Shown: piece by piece, positions 1 through 9,055 of the stretch
Position numbering within the stretch: the stretch's first letter is position 1
How the letters are laid out: every line of letters begins with the position of its first letter
DNA from: an uncultured Clostridia bacterium
GTDB taxonomy: Bacteria > Bacillota > Clostridia > UMGS1883
Assembly (NCBI GenBank): GCA_934476455.1
Contig: CAKSNY010000014.1
Coordinates: 1 to 54,738, forward strand
Length of the DNA: 54,738 nt
Direction of reading: 5' to 3'
The notes under the pieces: generated by a model
Database searches by the model: none
Seen by the model: the letters and a program-made list of their open reading frames with translations, nothing else
What the model was told of the DNA's origin: nothing
Translations under genes and position numbers: made by a program

Positions 1-23
1 ACTTTAATTTTTCAAGCAAAAGG

Positions 24-62
24 CATATTGGGTTCTATTGCATTATGCCTGAAGTTTGTCCG
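24..62 (+). repeat. Dispersed repeat, copy 1
   Basis: Positions 24-49 match the reverse complement of 54681-54706 with three mismatches in 26 positions, and 50-62 match the reverse complement of 54635-54647 with one mismatch. The distal copy carries about 33 extra bases between the two blocks. No coding sequence is seen in the first 143 bases of the window, so this is intergenic repeat DNA next to the palindrome at 96-136. Confidence 0.6.
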
Positions 63-95
63 TTCTGAAGCTTTTTTCCTATCCCCTAGAAAGAA

Positions 96-136
96 GGAGC
101 TGTTTAAAAAGTCAATTGGCTTTTTTAAACAGCTCC
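96..136. terminator. Palindromic hairpin, repeat family member A
   Basis: The arms GGAGCTGTTTAAAAA and TTTTTTAAACAGCTCC flank the core GTCAATTGGC, forming a hairpin of about 20 base pairs with one G-T pair and one unpaired A. It lies 7 bases beyond the stop codon of the beta-helix gene and would end that transcript, with U-runs on both strands. The core and the GAGCTG ends recur at 23123-23164 and 37698-37749. The upstream flank at 71-87 (CTTTTTTCCTATCCCCT) recurs near 23171-23187 on the opposite strand. Confidence 0.75.
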
Positions 137-143
137 CGCGTTT

Positions 144-2372
144 TCAGTTTTCTTCTATGCTCCAGTCAGGTCCGGGTACCCAATACTCGCCGCCTATTTC
201 GTAAGCGCCGATGTCCGGCTTATCGCCCGTGTAATAGTCGTTTATACCCTCTATAAACACGCCCTTGTCACGTATGCTTTCCGTTGTTTCGGGCATAAAT
301 TTGTCGTTTATGTTCGTTACAACCGCGTTATTGCTCATAACAGGCGCGGTTGAGCCTGTTGCAAGCGTTACGCCGCCGTTGTAAATATTGTTTTTTATTT
401 CGCAGCCGCGGTTTGTAAGCTGATAACCCGAATATGCAAACGAATAGAACGAATCATACCCTGCGCCTATATTAAATATGGTATTATGGTATACCTTGTT
501 GTTTAAAGAATCGCTGTTAAGCATAATTCCGCGCCCCGTTGTATTGTGTATAACATTATGGTGTAAAACATAATTTTCCGAAAAATTGTCAAGATAAATA
601 CCGCTTCCTCTGCAATCGTATATCCAGTTATACGCAATCACGCTGCCGCGGCCGTCCGTACCCCATTCGTACGTTGCGCCGAGGTCGCTTGTAAGCTTGC
701 CGCTGCCGTGCATTTTGTTGTATTCAACCCTGAGGTTTCCGCTGTCATAGTGCATTACTATATAGCGCCCCGAATTATACATATCGTTTCTTAAAATCTT
801 GTTCTTTTCGCCCTTTACGTCCACCGCACCGAAATAGTCGCCGTAGGTGCATACATCGTGTATTATGCAGTTTTCCACGGTGTTGCTGTCGCCGCGTATG
901 GTGACGCCGTTTCCCACGGCGTATTCTATAAGGCATTTTTCAAGCGAGTTGTTCTCGCCCAAAAGGCGCACGGAAATATCTTTATCGGCGCTTATATATT
1001 TAAAGCGGCAGTTGTTGATTTTGCAGTTTTGCGCACCGTTAAGCTGCGCCGCACACGCAAAAAAGTTTATACCGTCTATTTCAACGTTTGACGAATCCGT
1101 TATATTAAAGCCGTAATCAAAGGCTTTATATTTGATTGTGTAATTTTCGGGCGAATCGCCGTTTTCCGTTTGGAAATAAAGCTTTTTGCCCGCGCTGTCA
1201 TAATACCATTCCCCGCCGCAGTCAAGAAGGTCTAACACGCCGAAAAGATAGAAAAAAGAGCCGTTTTTCGGTTTTAAATAATCGTATGCATCGTAGCCGT
1301 TTTCACCCGGGGCAAAAGGCTCTTTAAATATAAATTTATTTTCTTTTTTATCATACGTAAGCTCTTTTGTATATCCGTACCACTGCGCCCCCGGCCAAAG
1401 CTGCGCTTTTACACCGCTGTAGTCGATGTCGCTTGGTGCGGTGTCGCACTGAAAATAGGTATAACCGCCCGTTGTCATTTTAGCGCAGGTATCACGGTTT
1501 AAAAGCCCGTCTATATCTGCGTTGGGCCAGCGGGCAAGATTCATTTGTCTGCCGCCCGCGAAAAGCTGGGTTATATTTTCCGCAACATCGGCAACATAAA
1601 TGTTTCCTTTATATACAGACCATTTTGCATTAAGCGTTTTCGCACCGCTTATTGTCACGGTTTCCCCCTCATACGCTTTAAAGGCCGTCTTTTTGCCGGA
1701 GTTAAAATTTGCCGCCAAAACGCTTTCTTCATATTCGCCGCCGCGCAAAATACAGGTATCGCCCGAAATCATTTTGCGCACTGCCGCGCCTATCGTCTTA
1801 AACGGGGCGTTTATCGTTCCGTCGGCGCTGTCGCTGCCTGTCGGTGACACATAAAAGGTTTTGTTTTCGCGGCTATCCCGCGCTTTTGTATCGTACAAAA
1901 ACATCTCGCGTATATCCGCGCGGGAGGCGAACTTGTTAAACTTTATGCAAAGGCGCAAATACTTTACGCTTACGCGGTCAAAGTTAATTTCTTTTCTTTT
2001 TCCTATACCGCTCCCTTCGGAAAGTGTTACCCATGTGTTTCCATCGTCCGAATATTCAAGGCGGTATTTTTCCACAACATAATCGTTTGTTTTTGCGTTT
2101 TTAAATTCGTATATAACCGCCTTGTTTATATACACCGGCTCTTTAAATTTTGCCTGCACAAAATCACCGTTGGCATTTCCGTAAGGGTACCAGCGTGTTG
2201 CGGTGTTTTGGTCAAAAATATTTTCGCCCTTTTCCGATGATGACGGAGAATACGTGATTTCCGCATTTTTAAGAACATCGATAGGCTCTTCCGGCGCATC
2301 GAGCGCAAACGCCCCGGATGAAGCGGTAAAAAACGTTATGCACGCCAAAGCCGCGATAAATAATTTTTTCAT
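144..2372 (-). CDS. Secreted F5/8 type C (discoidin) plus right-handed beta-helix protein
   Basis: This 742-residue protein starts with a classical signal peptide (hydrophobic to about residue 20, cleavage likely after AFA at 23). Residues about 35-160 resemble an F5/8 type C sugar-binding domain (ENIFDQNTATRW). From about 174 the FYVSPTGSDSADGT cap opens a long parallel beta-helix with repeated N-x-I/V-x-N-C rungs, closing with PDIGAYE near residue 728, a common end of pectate-lyase-like helices. It is therefore probably an extracellular polysaccharide-active enzyme; the class (lyase or hydrolase) and substrate cannot be fixed from sequence. It follows the solute-binding lipoprotein gene by 24 bases and probably shares its promoter at 3869-3896. 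Confidence 0.85.
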   Translation of the reverse strand: MKKLFIAALACITFFTASSGAFALDAPEEPIDVLKNAEITYSPSSSEKGENIFDQNTATRWYPYGNANGDFVQAKFKEPVYINKAVIYEFKNAKTNDYVVEKYRLEYSDDGNTWVTLSEGSGIGKRKEINFDRVSVKYLRLCIKFNKFASRADIREMFLYDTKARDSRENKTFYVSPTGSDSADGTINAPFKTIGAAVRKMISGDTCILRGGEYEESVLAANFNSGKKTAFKAYEGETVTISGAKTLNAKWSVYKGNIYVADVAENITQLFAGGRQMNLARWPNADIDGLLNRDTCAKMTTGGYTYFQCDTAPSDIDYSGVKAQLWPGAQWYGYTKELTYDKKENKFIFKEPFAPGENGYDAYDYLKPKNGSFFYLFGVLDLLDCGGEWYYDSAGKKLYFQTENGDSPENYTIKYKAFDYGFNITDSSNVEIDGINFFACAAQLNGAQNCKINNCRFKYISADKDISVRLLGENNSLEKCLIEYAVGNGVTIRGDSNTVENCIIHDVCTYGDYFGAVDVKGEKNKILRNDMYNSGRYIVMHYDSGNLRVEYNKMHGSGKLTSDLGATYEWGTDGRGSVIAYNWIYDCRGSGIYLDNFSENYVLHHNVIHNTTGRGIMLNSDSLNNKVYHNTIFNIGAGYDSFYSFAYSGYQLTNRGCEIKNNIYNGGVTLATGSTAPVMSNNAVVTNINDKFMPETTESIRDKGVFIEGINDYYTGDKPDIGAYEIGGEYWVPGPDWSIEEN

Positions 2373-2396
2373 AAACCTTCCTCCCGTAATTAAGCA

Positions 2397-3839
2397 CTAC
2401 TTTGCTATTTGTTTTCTTATTTCTTCACACACGGCGTTTACATCGCCCTGTATATCGGAATAAAAGCGTTCCAAAATCTCTGCGCTGTTTTCGCCGCGCA
2501 GCGCGGCGCTTACATCGTAATCGGAATACAGCGCCTCTATCCTTGCTACATTTTGCTTTACCGCCGATATGTCAAGCTCTTTTCCCAAAAGGCTGTTTGT
2601 GCGGGCGGCGGCGTTAAGCTTTTTCGTTTCTTCCCAGATTGTATTTTTCTGCCCCTCGATAAAATAAGCGTTAAACTGGCTTCCCATAACCCACGCATTT
2701 GCGCTGTAGCTTCTGTTTGAAAGGATTTTCACGGTATCTTTTGAAACCTTTTTGTAGTCGCGCCCTTCTATCCCGTAAACAAGCAGGTTATAAAGCTTTT
2801 TATCCGTGTTTAACAGCTCGATAAGCTTTACCGCCGTAACCTTGTCCGTACAGGTGCGGCTTACTGCCGTAAGGGCGGCGCTTGCGGAAGAGTTTGACAG
2901 CTGCGGCACACCCACGGGCTTTACGTAAACCGGGTAGCCGTAGCGCGTTTGCATATCCACCTCAAGTCCGGGCTTGTATACATCGTCAAACATAAAAATC
3001 TTTCCCGCGCGCTTTTCCGCCGTATAGTCGGTCCGTATATCGCTGTCGGGGCTGTAAAAGCCGTTTTTTTGCCAAAGCCGCGACAGCTCGCTGTTTTTTA
3101 TCGTTTGTTCCTTATAAGGGTCTTTTGTAAGGTCTGCCACATTTTCGTAAAGGTCAACACCAACGGGAACGCCGTTAAGCGGTTTTTCCGTATAGAATGT
3201 ATCGTCGCCGAAAGTGCCGGACCATACCTGCGGTGTAACAATAGTCGGCACAATGCCCGGCTCGTTGTCCCTTATAACCTGTAAAACGGGGGTAAAATCC
3301 GCCATACACTGCGCGCTGTCTATCATACCTTTAAGATTATATTTGTCGGCAAGCTCTTTTTTTATCACAATTGCCGTCTGCCGAAACGAAACCTGATAGT
3401 TCGGCACAGCATATATATGCGAGTTTACCGTTATCCCGTCCCACACTTTTTGAATTACGTTTTCGCGTGTTTTGGGCGCGTAGCGGTCTATCAGTGTTTC
3501 TATGGGCGCAAACGTTCCGTACTGAACATTGTTTCTGTAATTAAACGCCCAGTCGGACGTAAACGCCAAGTCAAATTTTTCTGCCGCCGACGCCTTGAGC
3601 TGCATTTTTTTTGAATATTCCTCCGAGCGTATAGGTTCAAAGCGTACCTGTATACCCATTTTTTCGGCTATTATATCATTCGCCGCAGAAAAAACGCTGC
3701 CGCCGGCGCCGGTGCTGTCGTTTATGTAATACCATGTAAGCGTTTTCATTATGCGTTTACCCTGTCGGTCGCCGCATCCGCAAAGCGCCGTCAGCAGGGC
3801 GGCTGTGATAAGCACGGCAAGCTTTATATGCTTTTTCAT
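2397..3839 (-). CDS. Extracellular solute-binding lipoprotein of an ABC transporter (DUF3502-like)
   Basis: A 480-residue protein with a lipoprotein signal peptide (MKKHIKLAVL to a Cys in LCGC near residue 22), so anchored outside the membrane. The body (TLTWYYINDSTGAGGS, then the LTAVSRTCTDKVTAVKLIELLNTD region) fits family 1 sugar-binding proteins. The tail YSDYDVSAALRGE and ILERFYSDIQGDV resembles the LipO/DUF3502 group. No permease or ATPase gene is adjacent, which is unusual for this class. It is first in a two-gene unit with the secreted beta-helix gene, suggesting that it captures an oligosaccharide released by that enzyme. Shine-Dalgarno GAGGTGGGAAT precedes the ATG. The ligand is unknown. 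Confidence 0.85.
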   Translation of the reverse strand: MKKHIKLAVLITAALLTALCGCGDRQGKRIMKTLTWYYINDSTGAGGSVFSAANDIIAEKMGIQVRFEPIRSEEYSKKMQLKASAAEKFDLAFTSDWAFNYRNNVQYGTFAPIETLIDRYAPKTRENVIQKVWDGITVNSHIYAVPNYQVSFRQTAIVIKKELADKYNLKGMIDSAQCMADFTPVLQVIRDNEPGIVPTIVTPQVWSGTFGDDTFYTEKPLNGVPVGVDLYENVADLTKDPYKEQTIKNSELSRLWQKNGFYSPDSDIRTDYTAEKRAGKIFMFDDVYKPGLEVDMQTRYGYPVYVKPVGVPQLSNSSASAALTAVSRTCTDKVTAVKLIELLNTDKKLYNLLVYGIEGRDYKKVSKDTVKILSNRSYSANAWVMGSQFNAYFIEGQKNTIWEETKKLNAAARTNSLLGKELDISAVKQNVARIEALYSDYDVSAALRGENSAEILERFYSDIQGDVNAVCEEIRKQIAK

Positions 3840-3868
3840 ATTCCCACCTCATATTACCCGTTTTTCCC

Positions 3869-3896
3869 ATTATACCATACATTGCCGCCTTTTCAA
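3869..3896 (-). promoter_or_regulatory. Sigma-A-type promoter for the solute-binding protein gene
   Basis: On the minus strand TTGAAA (3891-3896) and TATAAT (3869-3874) are separated by 16 bases, about 30 bases upstream of the ATG at 3839. The -35 box lies within the few bases that follow the GH3 stop codon (3899), so the two genes are separate or only partly coupled units. Confidence 0.7.
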
Positions 3897-3898
3897 AA

Positions 3899-6037
3899 CT
3901 ATTTTATTTCTATGTTCATTTTTAAGCCGCCCATACAGGAATTTCCGAGCATAAGTTCAAATTTGCCTTTTTCAAGCGTTTCTCCCTTTCCCGGAATAAA
4001 GTAGGAAAACGAGCTTTTATCAAGCTTCAGCTCTACGGTTTTCTTTTCTCCTTTTTTAAGGCCTACGCGCAAAAACGCCTTTAGTTCGCGCACGGGGCGG
4101 CACATTGAAGAAACCATATCCTTTACGTAAAGCTGAAGCACCTCGTCGCCGTCATATTCGCCCGTATTTTCAATATCTGCCGTAACGGACAGTGTTTTCC
4201 CTTCTTCAAGTTCTTTTGCCGTTATGCTTTTTTGCCGAGGAACAGCGTTTGAAATTTTAAAGCTTGTATAGCTTAAGCCGTAGCCGAAAGGGTACATCGG
4301 CATTGTTGAAAAATCAAGATAGGGGGCAAATTCCGGCTCTTCGTAGTATGCGTCCGAAATGCAGCAGGGGTTATTGTCGGGGCAATAATAAAGGGGTATC
4401 TGCCCGGAGCTTTTAACCATTGTTGCGGGCAGCTTTCCGCCGGGGTTTACCGCGCCCGAAAGCGCACGCACAGCGGCTGCGGCGCCGGTGCTTCCCGGCT
4501 GCCATGCCCAAAGCACGGCGTCAACATAGGGTTCAAGCTCGAACAGGCTTCGCACCCTGCCGCAAAAGATTACCGCAATAACCTTTTTTCCGAAAGCACG
4601 GGCATTGTGCGCAAGCTCAACCTGCGTTTTGTCAAGCATTACATCGCTTACACAGGCGCGCTCGCCGGAATATACATTGCTTTCACCCAGCGCCAGAACA
4701 ACCGTATCGCACCCGCGCACAATGGCGGGGTCGCGCATTCTTATGTTAAAATCCTCGCTGCAATAAAGAACGTTTGTAAAGGTTTTTTCCATTTCCTCTT
4801 TAAAAGTGGGGGTGCTTCCTATATCGCCGTAGCCTGCCCAGCTGCCGTGAAGCGCGCGTTTTTCGTTTACAAACGGCCCGCATATTGCAATTTTTTCGTC
4901 CTTTTTAAGCGGAAGTATACCGTTATTTTTCAAAAGCACAAGCGATTTTTCCGCCAAATTAAGAGAGCTTTTTAAATCCTCCGTGCGGTACTGCTTTTTG
5001 GGGTCGGGCGTTGTATAGGGATTTTCAAAAAGCCCGACTTTTTCTTTAACGCGCAGTATGCGCTCTACAGCCTCATCAACAGCGGTTTCCTCCACCTCGC
5101 CGCTTTTTACAAGCTCGCCAAGCGTTTGCGAGAAGCAATCCGTAACCATTTCCATATCTACTCCGCTTAAAAATGCCGTGCGGGCGCAGTCCTTTTTATT
5201 CTCGGCAATGCGGCGCGTAATAAGCTGTTCTACACTGTCGTAGTCGCTTATTACAAACCCCTTAAAGCCAAGCTCCTTTTTAAGCAGATTTTTAAGCAAT
5301 CTCTCGCTTGCTATAACCGCCTCGCCGCCTATGGCGTTGAATGTACTCATAACGGTCATAATATTTTCTTTTATCGCCGCTTCAAAGGGTCTTAGATAAA
5401 CGTTTCTTAAGGTATAATCCGTAATTTCGCCCTTTTCGTATTCACGACCGCCCTCTACCGCACCGTAGCCTACATAGTGCTTTCCGCAGGCGGCGGCAGC
5501 GATGTGTCCGTCTTTCTTTTTATGCTGAATACCGCGCACGGCAGCCGCACCCATTTGCGATGTAAGGCAGGCGTCCTCCCCGTACCCTTCGATAACGCGC
5601 CCCCAGCGTTGGTCACGCGCCACGTCAAGCATCGGTGCAAAGGTCCAGTGCACACTGTCCTGCGCGGCTTCGTCCGTCATACGGCGGGCGGCGTCTTCTA
5701 CAAGGTCGGGGCAAAAAGAAGCGCCCTGTGCAAGCGGTATCGGGAAAATTGTTCTTTGCCCGTGTATTACATCGCGCCCGAAGATAAGCGGTATTTTTGT
5801 ACGGCTGTGCTCTGCCGCCTCCTTCTGCAGTATGTTAAGCATATCCGCAAAAGGCAGCTCCTGATTGTCGGTATTGCCCGCAAGTGGCGTGCATGCAAGT
5901 ATGCACGAGCCTATCTTACCCTCTCTTGCAAGCTTTTTTATATCCTCAATTTTCGCGCTTGAAAACGGCACCTGCCAAAGCTGCCCTATCTTTTCTTCAA
6001 GCGTCATTTGGGAAATAATCTCTTTGATTTTATCCAA
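3899..6037 (-). CDS. Glycoside hydrolase family 3 beta-glycosidase (BglX-like)
   Basis: About 712 residues with the three usual GH3 parts: an N-terminal TIM-barrel (EEKIGQLWQVPF, KHYVGYGAVEGG), an alpha/beta sandwich after residue 340 (SLVLLKNNGILPL) and a C-terminal fibronectin III-like domain (DEVLQLYVKD). The nucleophile is Asp265 in VISDYDS. There is no signal peptide, so it should act on imported oligosaccharides in the cytoplasm. The chosen start is TTG at 6037, with AGGGGTGAC placed 4 bases upstream; an in-frame GTG at 6046 lies inside that ribosome site. It sits between a solute-binding protein gene and an intracellular polygalacturonase. GH3 specificity (glucose, xylose, arabinose, GlcNAc) is not decidable here. 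Confidence 0.92.
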   Translation of the reverse strand: MDKIKEIISQMTLEEKIGQLWQVPFSSAKIEDIKKLAREGKIGSCILACTPLAGNTDNQELPFADMLNILQKEAAEHSRTKIPLIFGRDVIHGQRTIFPIPLAQGASFCPDLVEDAARRMTDEAAQDSVHWTFAPMLDVARDQRWGRVIEGYGEDACLTSQMGAAAVRGIQHKKKDGHIAAAACGKHYVGYGAVEGGREYEKGEITDYTLRNVYLRPFEAAIKENIMTVMSTFNAIGGEAVIASERLLKNLLKKELGFKGFVISDYDSVEQLITRRIAENKKDCARTAFLSGVDMEMVTDCFSQTLGELVKSGEVEETAVDEAVERILRVKEKVGLFENPYTTPDPKKQYRTEDLKSSLNLAEKSLVLLKNNGILPLKKDEKIAICGPFVNEKRALHGSWAGYGDIGSTPTFKEEMEKTFTNVLYCSEDFNIRMRDPAIVRGCDTVVLALGESNVYSGERACVSDVMLDKTQVELAHNARAFGKKVIAVIFCGRVRSLFELEPYVDAVLWAWQPGSTGAAAAVRALSGAVNPGGKLPATMVKSSGQIPLYYCPDNNPCCISDAYYEEPEFAPYLDFSTMPMYPFGYGLSYTSFKISNAVPRQKSITAKELEEGKTLSVTADIENTGEYDGDEVLQLYVKDMVSSMCRPVRELKAFLRVGLKKGEKKTVELKLDKSSFSYFIPGKGETLEKGKFELMLGNSCMGGLKMNIEIK

Positions 6038-6172
6038 AAAAGTCACCCCTATGCTTTATGATGAAAAAATAATAACATCGGGGCGGCTTTTTTTAAATTA
6101 CTTATTTTGCGGTTTTGGTTCAATTACACACGCGCGCGGGTGCAAATTTTAACACAAGGTTTAAAATACGCA

Positions 6173-7648
6173 CTAATTGCATTTTATGTTTTCAATTGTC
6201 ACGCCGCAAACGTTTTGCAGCACAAAGCTGCGGCTTTTTTGTGCGCCCTGCTGCAGCACCTCAATATTTCTGAGCAGAACATTTTTTATAAAGCCGCACT
6301 TTTCGTCAAAGCCGCGCATCTCTATTACGGGGCATTCCTCTCTTGTGCCGTCGTTTATAAAGGCTATGCCCGTAAGGGAGGTGTCCTCCACGGTAATATT
6401 TTCAAAATACGGGATTGAGGGGGCGGGGGCTCCGTCGTCATTATAAAGCACCGAGCGCATTATAATGCGCGGCAAAATGCTGTCTGAAATATGTATACCG
6501 CAAATATAGCCGCCGCGCTTTTTTGTTGCCTTAAGCTCTACGCCTACGGTTGAATGGGCAAAGTCGCAATCCCACACGTAAACCCCGCAAACACCGCCCG
6601 ACATTTCGCTGCCCACCGCAATTCCGTGACCGGCAATGCTTTTGCAGTCGCATATGTAAATGTTTTTACAGGGCTTGTTTATAATATTGCCCTCGGGGTT
6701 TTTTCCGGATTTTACGGCTATGCAGTCGTCCCCTGTATTAAACGTACAGTCAAAAATTGCACAGTTTTCCGAAGAGTCGGGGTCCCACCCGTCGCCGTTC
6801 CATACCCCGTGCGAATAAAATGAGCAGGAAAACGTTACTATATCGCGGCTGTAAACCATATGTACATTCCACCCCGGACCGTTTTTAATATTTGTGTTGC
6901 AAAGTGTTATGTTTTCGCAGCTGCTTATATTTATAAGCCGCGGGCGGGCGCGCCCCGGAATTGTTTTGGGAAATTCGTATTCCTTTATTTTATCGCCCAG
7001 TTCTTTTAAATAATCCTTCATATTTTCCGTTTCAACTTCTATTATATTTTCTGCAAGCGCTCTGCCGCCGCCCTCAATCGTACCGCCGCAAATTGTAACG
7101 TTGCGGCACGTTATATCGCCGCCACGGTTAAGCGTACCCATATTTAAAAGCGAGCTGTAGCACATACGTTCAATCCCCTCAAAGCGGCTTTTTATTTTGG
7201 GGAGATAGTCTTTCGGGTCTGCCGTTCCCAAAAGAGTGCCGCCGTCCTCTATAAAAAGCGTCATATCGGAATGAAGCGTAAGAGCACCCGTTAAAAAAGT
7301 ACCGCTGGGAACATACACGCATCCGCCCTTGGGGCAGTCGTCTATTGCAGACTGAATTTTCTTTGTGTTTATGCTTTTTCCGTCACCTGCGGCAAAGTAC
7401 GGCGCCTTTGTAATATCTATGCGTGCAGCATCCTTTTTCGTGCGCACGGTTTGCTTAAAAATTTCGGTCTTTCCCTCTTTATCGGTTATTAAAATGCTGT
7501 AGTCCGTGTCCGGCAAAAGATTTTTAAAGGTAAAATGCGTTTTCTTTGTTTCATACTTTGTTTCGCCGATATATACGTTGTAAAGCTTTGTTTTTTCTTT
7601 TTTCCACAAAAGTGTTATTTCGTTTTCAAATGCACGTGCAGCAATCAT
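6173..7648 (-). CDS. Glycoside hydrolase family 28 polygalacturonase (intracellular)
   Basis: A 491-residue protein with a short fibronectin III-like N-terminus (about 1-70, DTDYSILITDKEG), then a right-handed beta-helix. GH28 catalytic signatures are visible: GDGWDPDSSENC, then NTGDDC with Asp307/Asp308, and GHGIAVGSE with the conserved His. No signal peptide is present, implying that it trims imported oligogalacturonides or related pectin fragments inside the cell rather than polymeric pectin. It has its own promoter (7683-7710) and is separated from the rhaM unit by a terminator (7721-7749). With the SGNH esterase and rhamnose mutarotase it points to use of rhamnogalacturonan-type pectin. 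Confidence 0.92.
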   Translation of the reverse strand: MIAARAFENEITLLWKKEKTKLYNVYIGETKYETKKTHFTFKNLLPDTDYSILITDKEGKTEIFKQTVRTKKDAARIDITKAPYFAAGDGKSINTKKIQSAIDDCPKGGCVYVPSGTFLTGALTLHSDMTLFIEDGGTLLGTADPKDYLPKIKSRFEGIERMCYSSLLNMGTLNRGGDITCRNVTICGGTIEGGGRALAENIIEVETENMKDYLKELGDKIKEYEFPKTIPGRARPRLINISSCENITLCNTNIKNGPGWNVHMVYSRDIVTFSCSFYSHGVWNGDGWDPDSSENCAIFDCTFNTGDDCIAVKSGKNPEGNIINKPCKNIYICDCKSIAGHGIAVGSEMSGGVCGVYVWDCDFAHSTVGVELKATKKRGGYICGIHISDSILPRIIMRSVLYNDDGAPAPSIPYFENITVEDTSLTGIAFINDGTREECPVIEMRGFDEKCGFIKNVLLRNIEVLQQGAQKSRSFVLQNVCGVTIENIKCN

Positions 7649-7682
7649 TTTTTTATTAACCCCCGCCTGTTTTTTTACCTAT

Positions 7683-7710
7683 ATTATAAATCGGAAAGAA
7701 AATTAGTCAA
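7683..7710 (-). promoter_or_regulatory. Promoter for the GH28 gene
   Basis: Minus-strand TTGACT (7705-7710) and TATAAT (7683-7688) are 16 bases apart, about 35 bases upstream of the GH28 ATG and just downstream of the rhaM terminator. Confidence 0.75.
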
Positions 7711-7720
7711 CAGCAAAAAT

Positions 7721-7749
7721 AAAAAAGGCAGAAAACGTCTGCCTTTTTT
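7721..7749. terminator. Rho-independent terminator after rhaM
   Basis: A perfect 12-bp stem (AAAAAAGGCAGA paired with TCTGCCTTTTTT) with a 5-base loop. Because both ends are A/T runs it could work in both directions, but only the minus-strand rhaM transcript runs into it. Confidence 0.85.
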
Positions 7750-7785
7750 ATCAGTATATTAAACCTTTTCGCCTTTTTCGTACCG

Positions 7786-8097
7786 TCAGTCCAAATGAAA
7801 CATCATTTTAAGGTCAACCGAAACGGGGCTTTCGTCGGGGTTTGTTTCCATAACGTTAGCCATAAAATGCCACCAGCGGCGGCAAACCTCTGTTTCTGCC
7901 GAGGCGTTCCACTTTTCCTCGTCCTCTATTTCGATATAGCCGAAAAGTATGTTTGTATCCTTATCCCAGAATATGGAATAATTTTTACCGCCGTACTCGT
8001 GTATCATATCCTTCATATCCTGCCAAAGCTCGTTATGGCGCTTTTCGTACTCCTTCTCCATACCGTCGTAAAGCTTCATTTTAAAACCTTTTATCAA
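7786..8097 (-). CDS. rhaM: L-rhamnose mutarotase
   Basis: A 103-residue protein of the RhaM/YiiL family that interconverts alpha and beta anomers of L-rhamnose before isomerisation. Visible family features are the opening FKMKLYDGMEKEYEKRH, the central YSIFWDKDTNILFGYIE strand and the WWHFMANVME segment. Length is normal for the family. The start is taken as TTG at 8097 behind AGGAGAG, since relatives carry about six residues before FKMKL; an internal ATG at 8079 is the alternative. It follows the SGNH hydrolase gene by 15 bases in one operon. Its presence argues that the organism catabolises rhamnose, the likely feed of the microcompartment encoded at 23-36 kb. Confidence 0.9.
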   Translation of the reverse strand: MIKGFKMKLYDGMEKEYEKRHNELWQDMKDMIHEYGGKNYSIFWDKDTNILFGYIEIEDEEKWNASAETEVCRRWWHFMANVMETNPDESPVSVDLKMMFHLD

Positions 8098-8112
8098 TTT
8101 TTTCTCTCCTTT

Positions 8113-8904
8113 TTATGTGTTGTGATACCTTTTATTCATAAATGCAACACGTGCAAAATCCTGATAATTATTTCTTATTATCCAATCTATGTATGTCTCC
8201 GTCATAAGGGCTGTTAAGCGATAACCCGCCGCGTTCATATGCCCGCCCAGGAAAAACATTTCCTTAAACTTTTTATCATACACGGGCGCATATTTGTAAA
8301 AATCAAGCACGTAGCAGTTTTTAAACAGCTTTGCCATATCGTACAAAAGCTCTCTGTGCTTTTTATAAAGCGCTGCCCTTTTTTCGTCCGTTTCGCTGTC
8401 GGGAATTGTCATTAAAAAGAACTTCGCCTCGGGCGATGCGTCCTGAAATTTTGCTATTATGCGTGCATAATAACCCGCAAACGTAGGCTTGTTATGCGCC
8501 CACTCCGCGGGGTCTATATCCGACAAATCGCCCATTTCAAGCTCCCCTGCGATAATGCGGGAAACATCGTTTACGCCGAGAGCGATAATATAGGCATTCG
8601 CCTTGTATTTATCATCAAAAAAGCCGTTTTCCCTTGCAAAAATGTCAAAATCCTTGGCTGTCATTCCGCCGCGTGACATATTATGTACCGTAATGCCCGC
8701 GTCACGCGCCATAAACTGCCCCCATGAATAGTCAAAGTAATCGTGATAGCCTTTTTCGCCCATCTCAAACGACTCATGCTCGCCGGAGGAAAGGCTGTCT
8801 CCGATACATGCCACCGTTCTCAGGATTGAACACATTCCGCCGCCTTCTTTAAGCGTTTCAAGCGGCTTTTCCCCCTCTTTAGGAAAAAAATCTTCTATTT
8901 TCAT
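8113..8904 (-). CDS. SGNH/GDSL-family esterase
   Basis: 263 residues, cytoplasmic (no signal peptide). Block I is CIGDSLSSGE with the catalytic Ser, the oxyanion Gly is in SRGGM, block III is GVND, and the Asp/His pair lies in GGHMNAAGY near residue 223. These define an SGNH hydrolase fold. In a pectin context it may be a rhamnogalacturonan or sugar acetylesterase acting on imported oligosaccharides, but this is inferred from the neighbouring rhaM and GH28 genes. ATG is preceded by AGGGGTGAT and the gene has its own promoter at 8923-8951. Confidence 0.82.
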   Translation of the reverse strand: MKIEDFFPKEGEKPLETLKEGGGMCSILRTVACIGDSLSSGEHESFEMGEKGYHDYFDYSWGQFMARDAGITVHNMSRGGMTAKDFDIFARENGFFDDKYKANAYIIALGVNDVSRIIAGELEMGDLSDIDPAEWAHNKPTFAGYYARIIAKFQDASPEAKFFLMTIPDSETDEKRAALYKKHRELLYDMAKLFKNCYVLDFYKYAPVYDKKFKEMFFLGGHMNAAGYRLTALMTETYIDWIIRNNYQDFARVAFMNKRYHNT

Positions 8905-8922
8905 AAAATCACCCCTGGAAAG

Positions 8923-8951
8923 AGAATATCACAACGCACAATCACTGTCAA
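8923..8951 (-). promoter_or_regulatory. Promoter for the SGNH-rhaM operon
   Basis: TTGACA (8946-8951) and TATTCT (8923-8928) with a 17-base spacer on the minus strand. It is divergent from the lysR promoter about 55 bases away. The intervening segment holds ACACAGATATC (minus strand, about 8993-9003), a motif that also begins at about 9987 just after the lysR stop; it may be a LysR regulator site. Confidence 0.78.
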
Positions 8952-9003
8952 CCGCGTTATATAAAAAAGATATAGCCTGACCGCTTTTATTGATATCTGT
9001 GTA

Positions 9004-9032
9004 TTGATTTATTTTAAAAGCAGTGTTATAAT
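9004..9032 (+). promoter_or_regulatory. Promoter for the lysR-type gene
   Basis: TTGATT (9004-9009) and TATAAT (9027-9032) separated by 17 bases, 24 bases upstream of the start codon. Confidence 0.75.
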
Positions 9033-9055
9033 CTAAAATATAATGGGGGTGTGCT

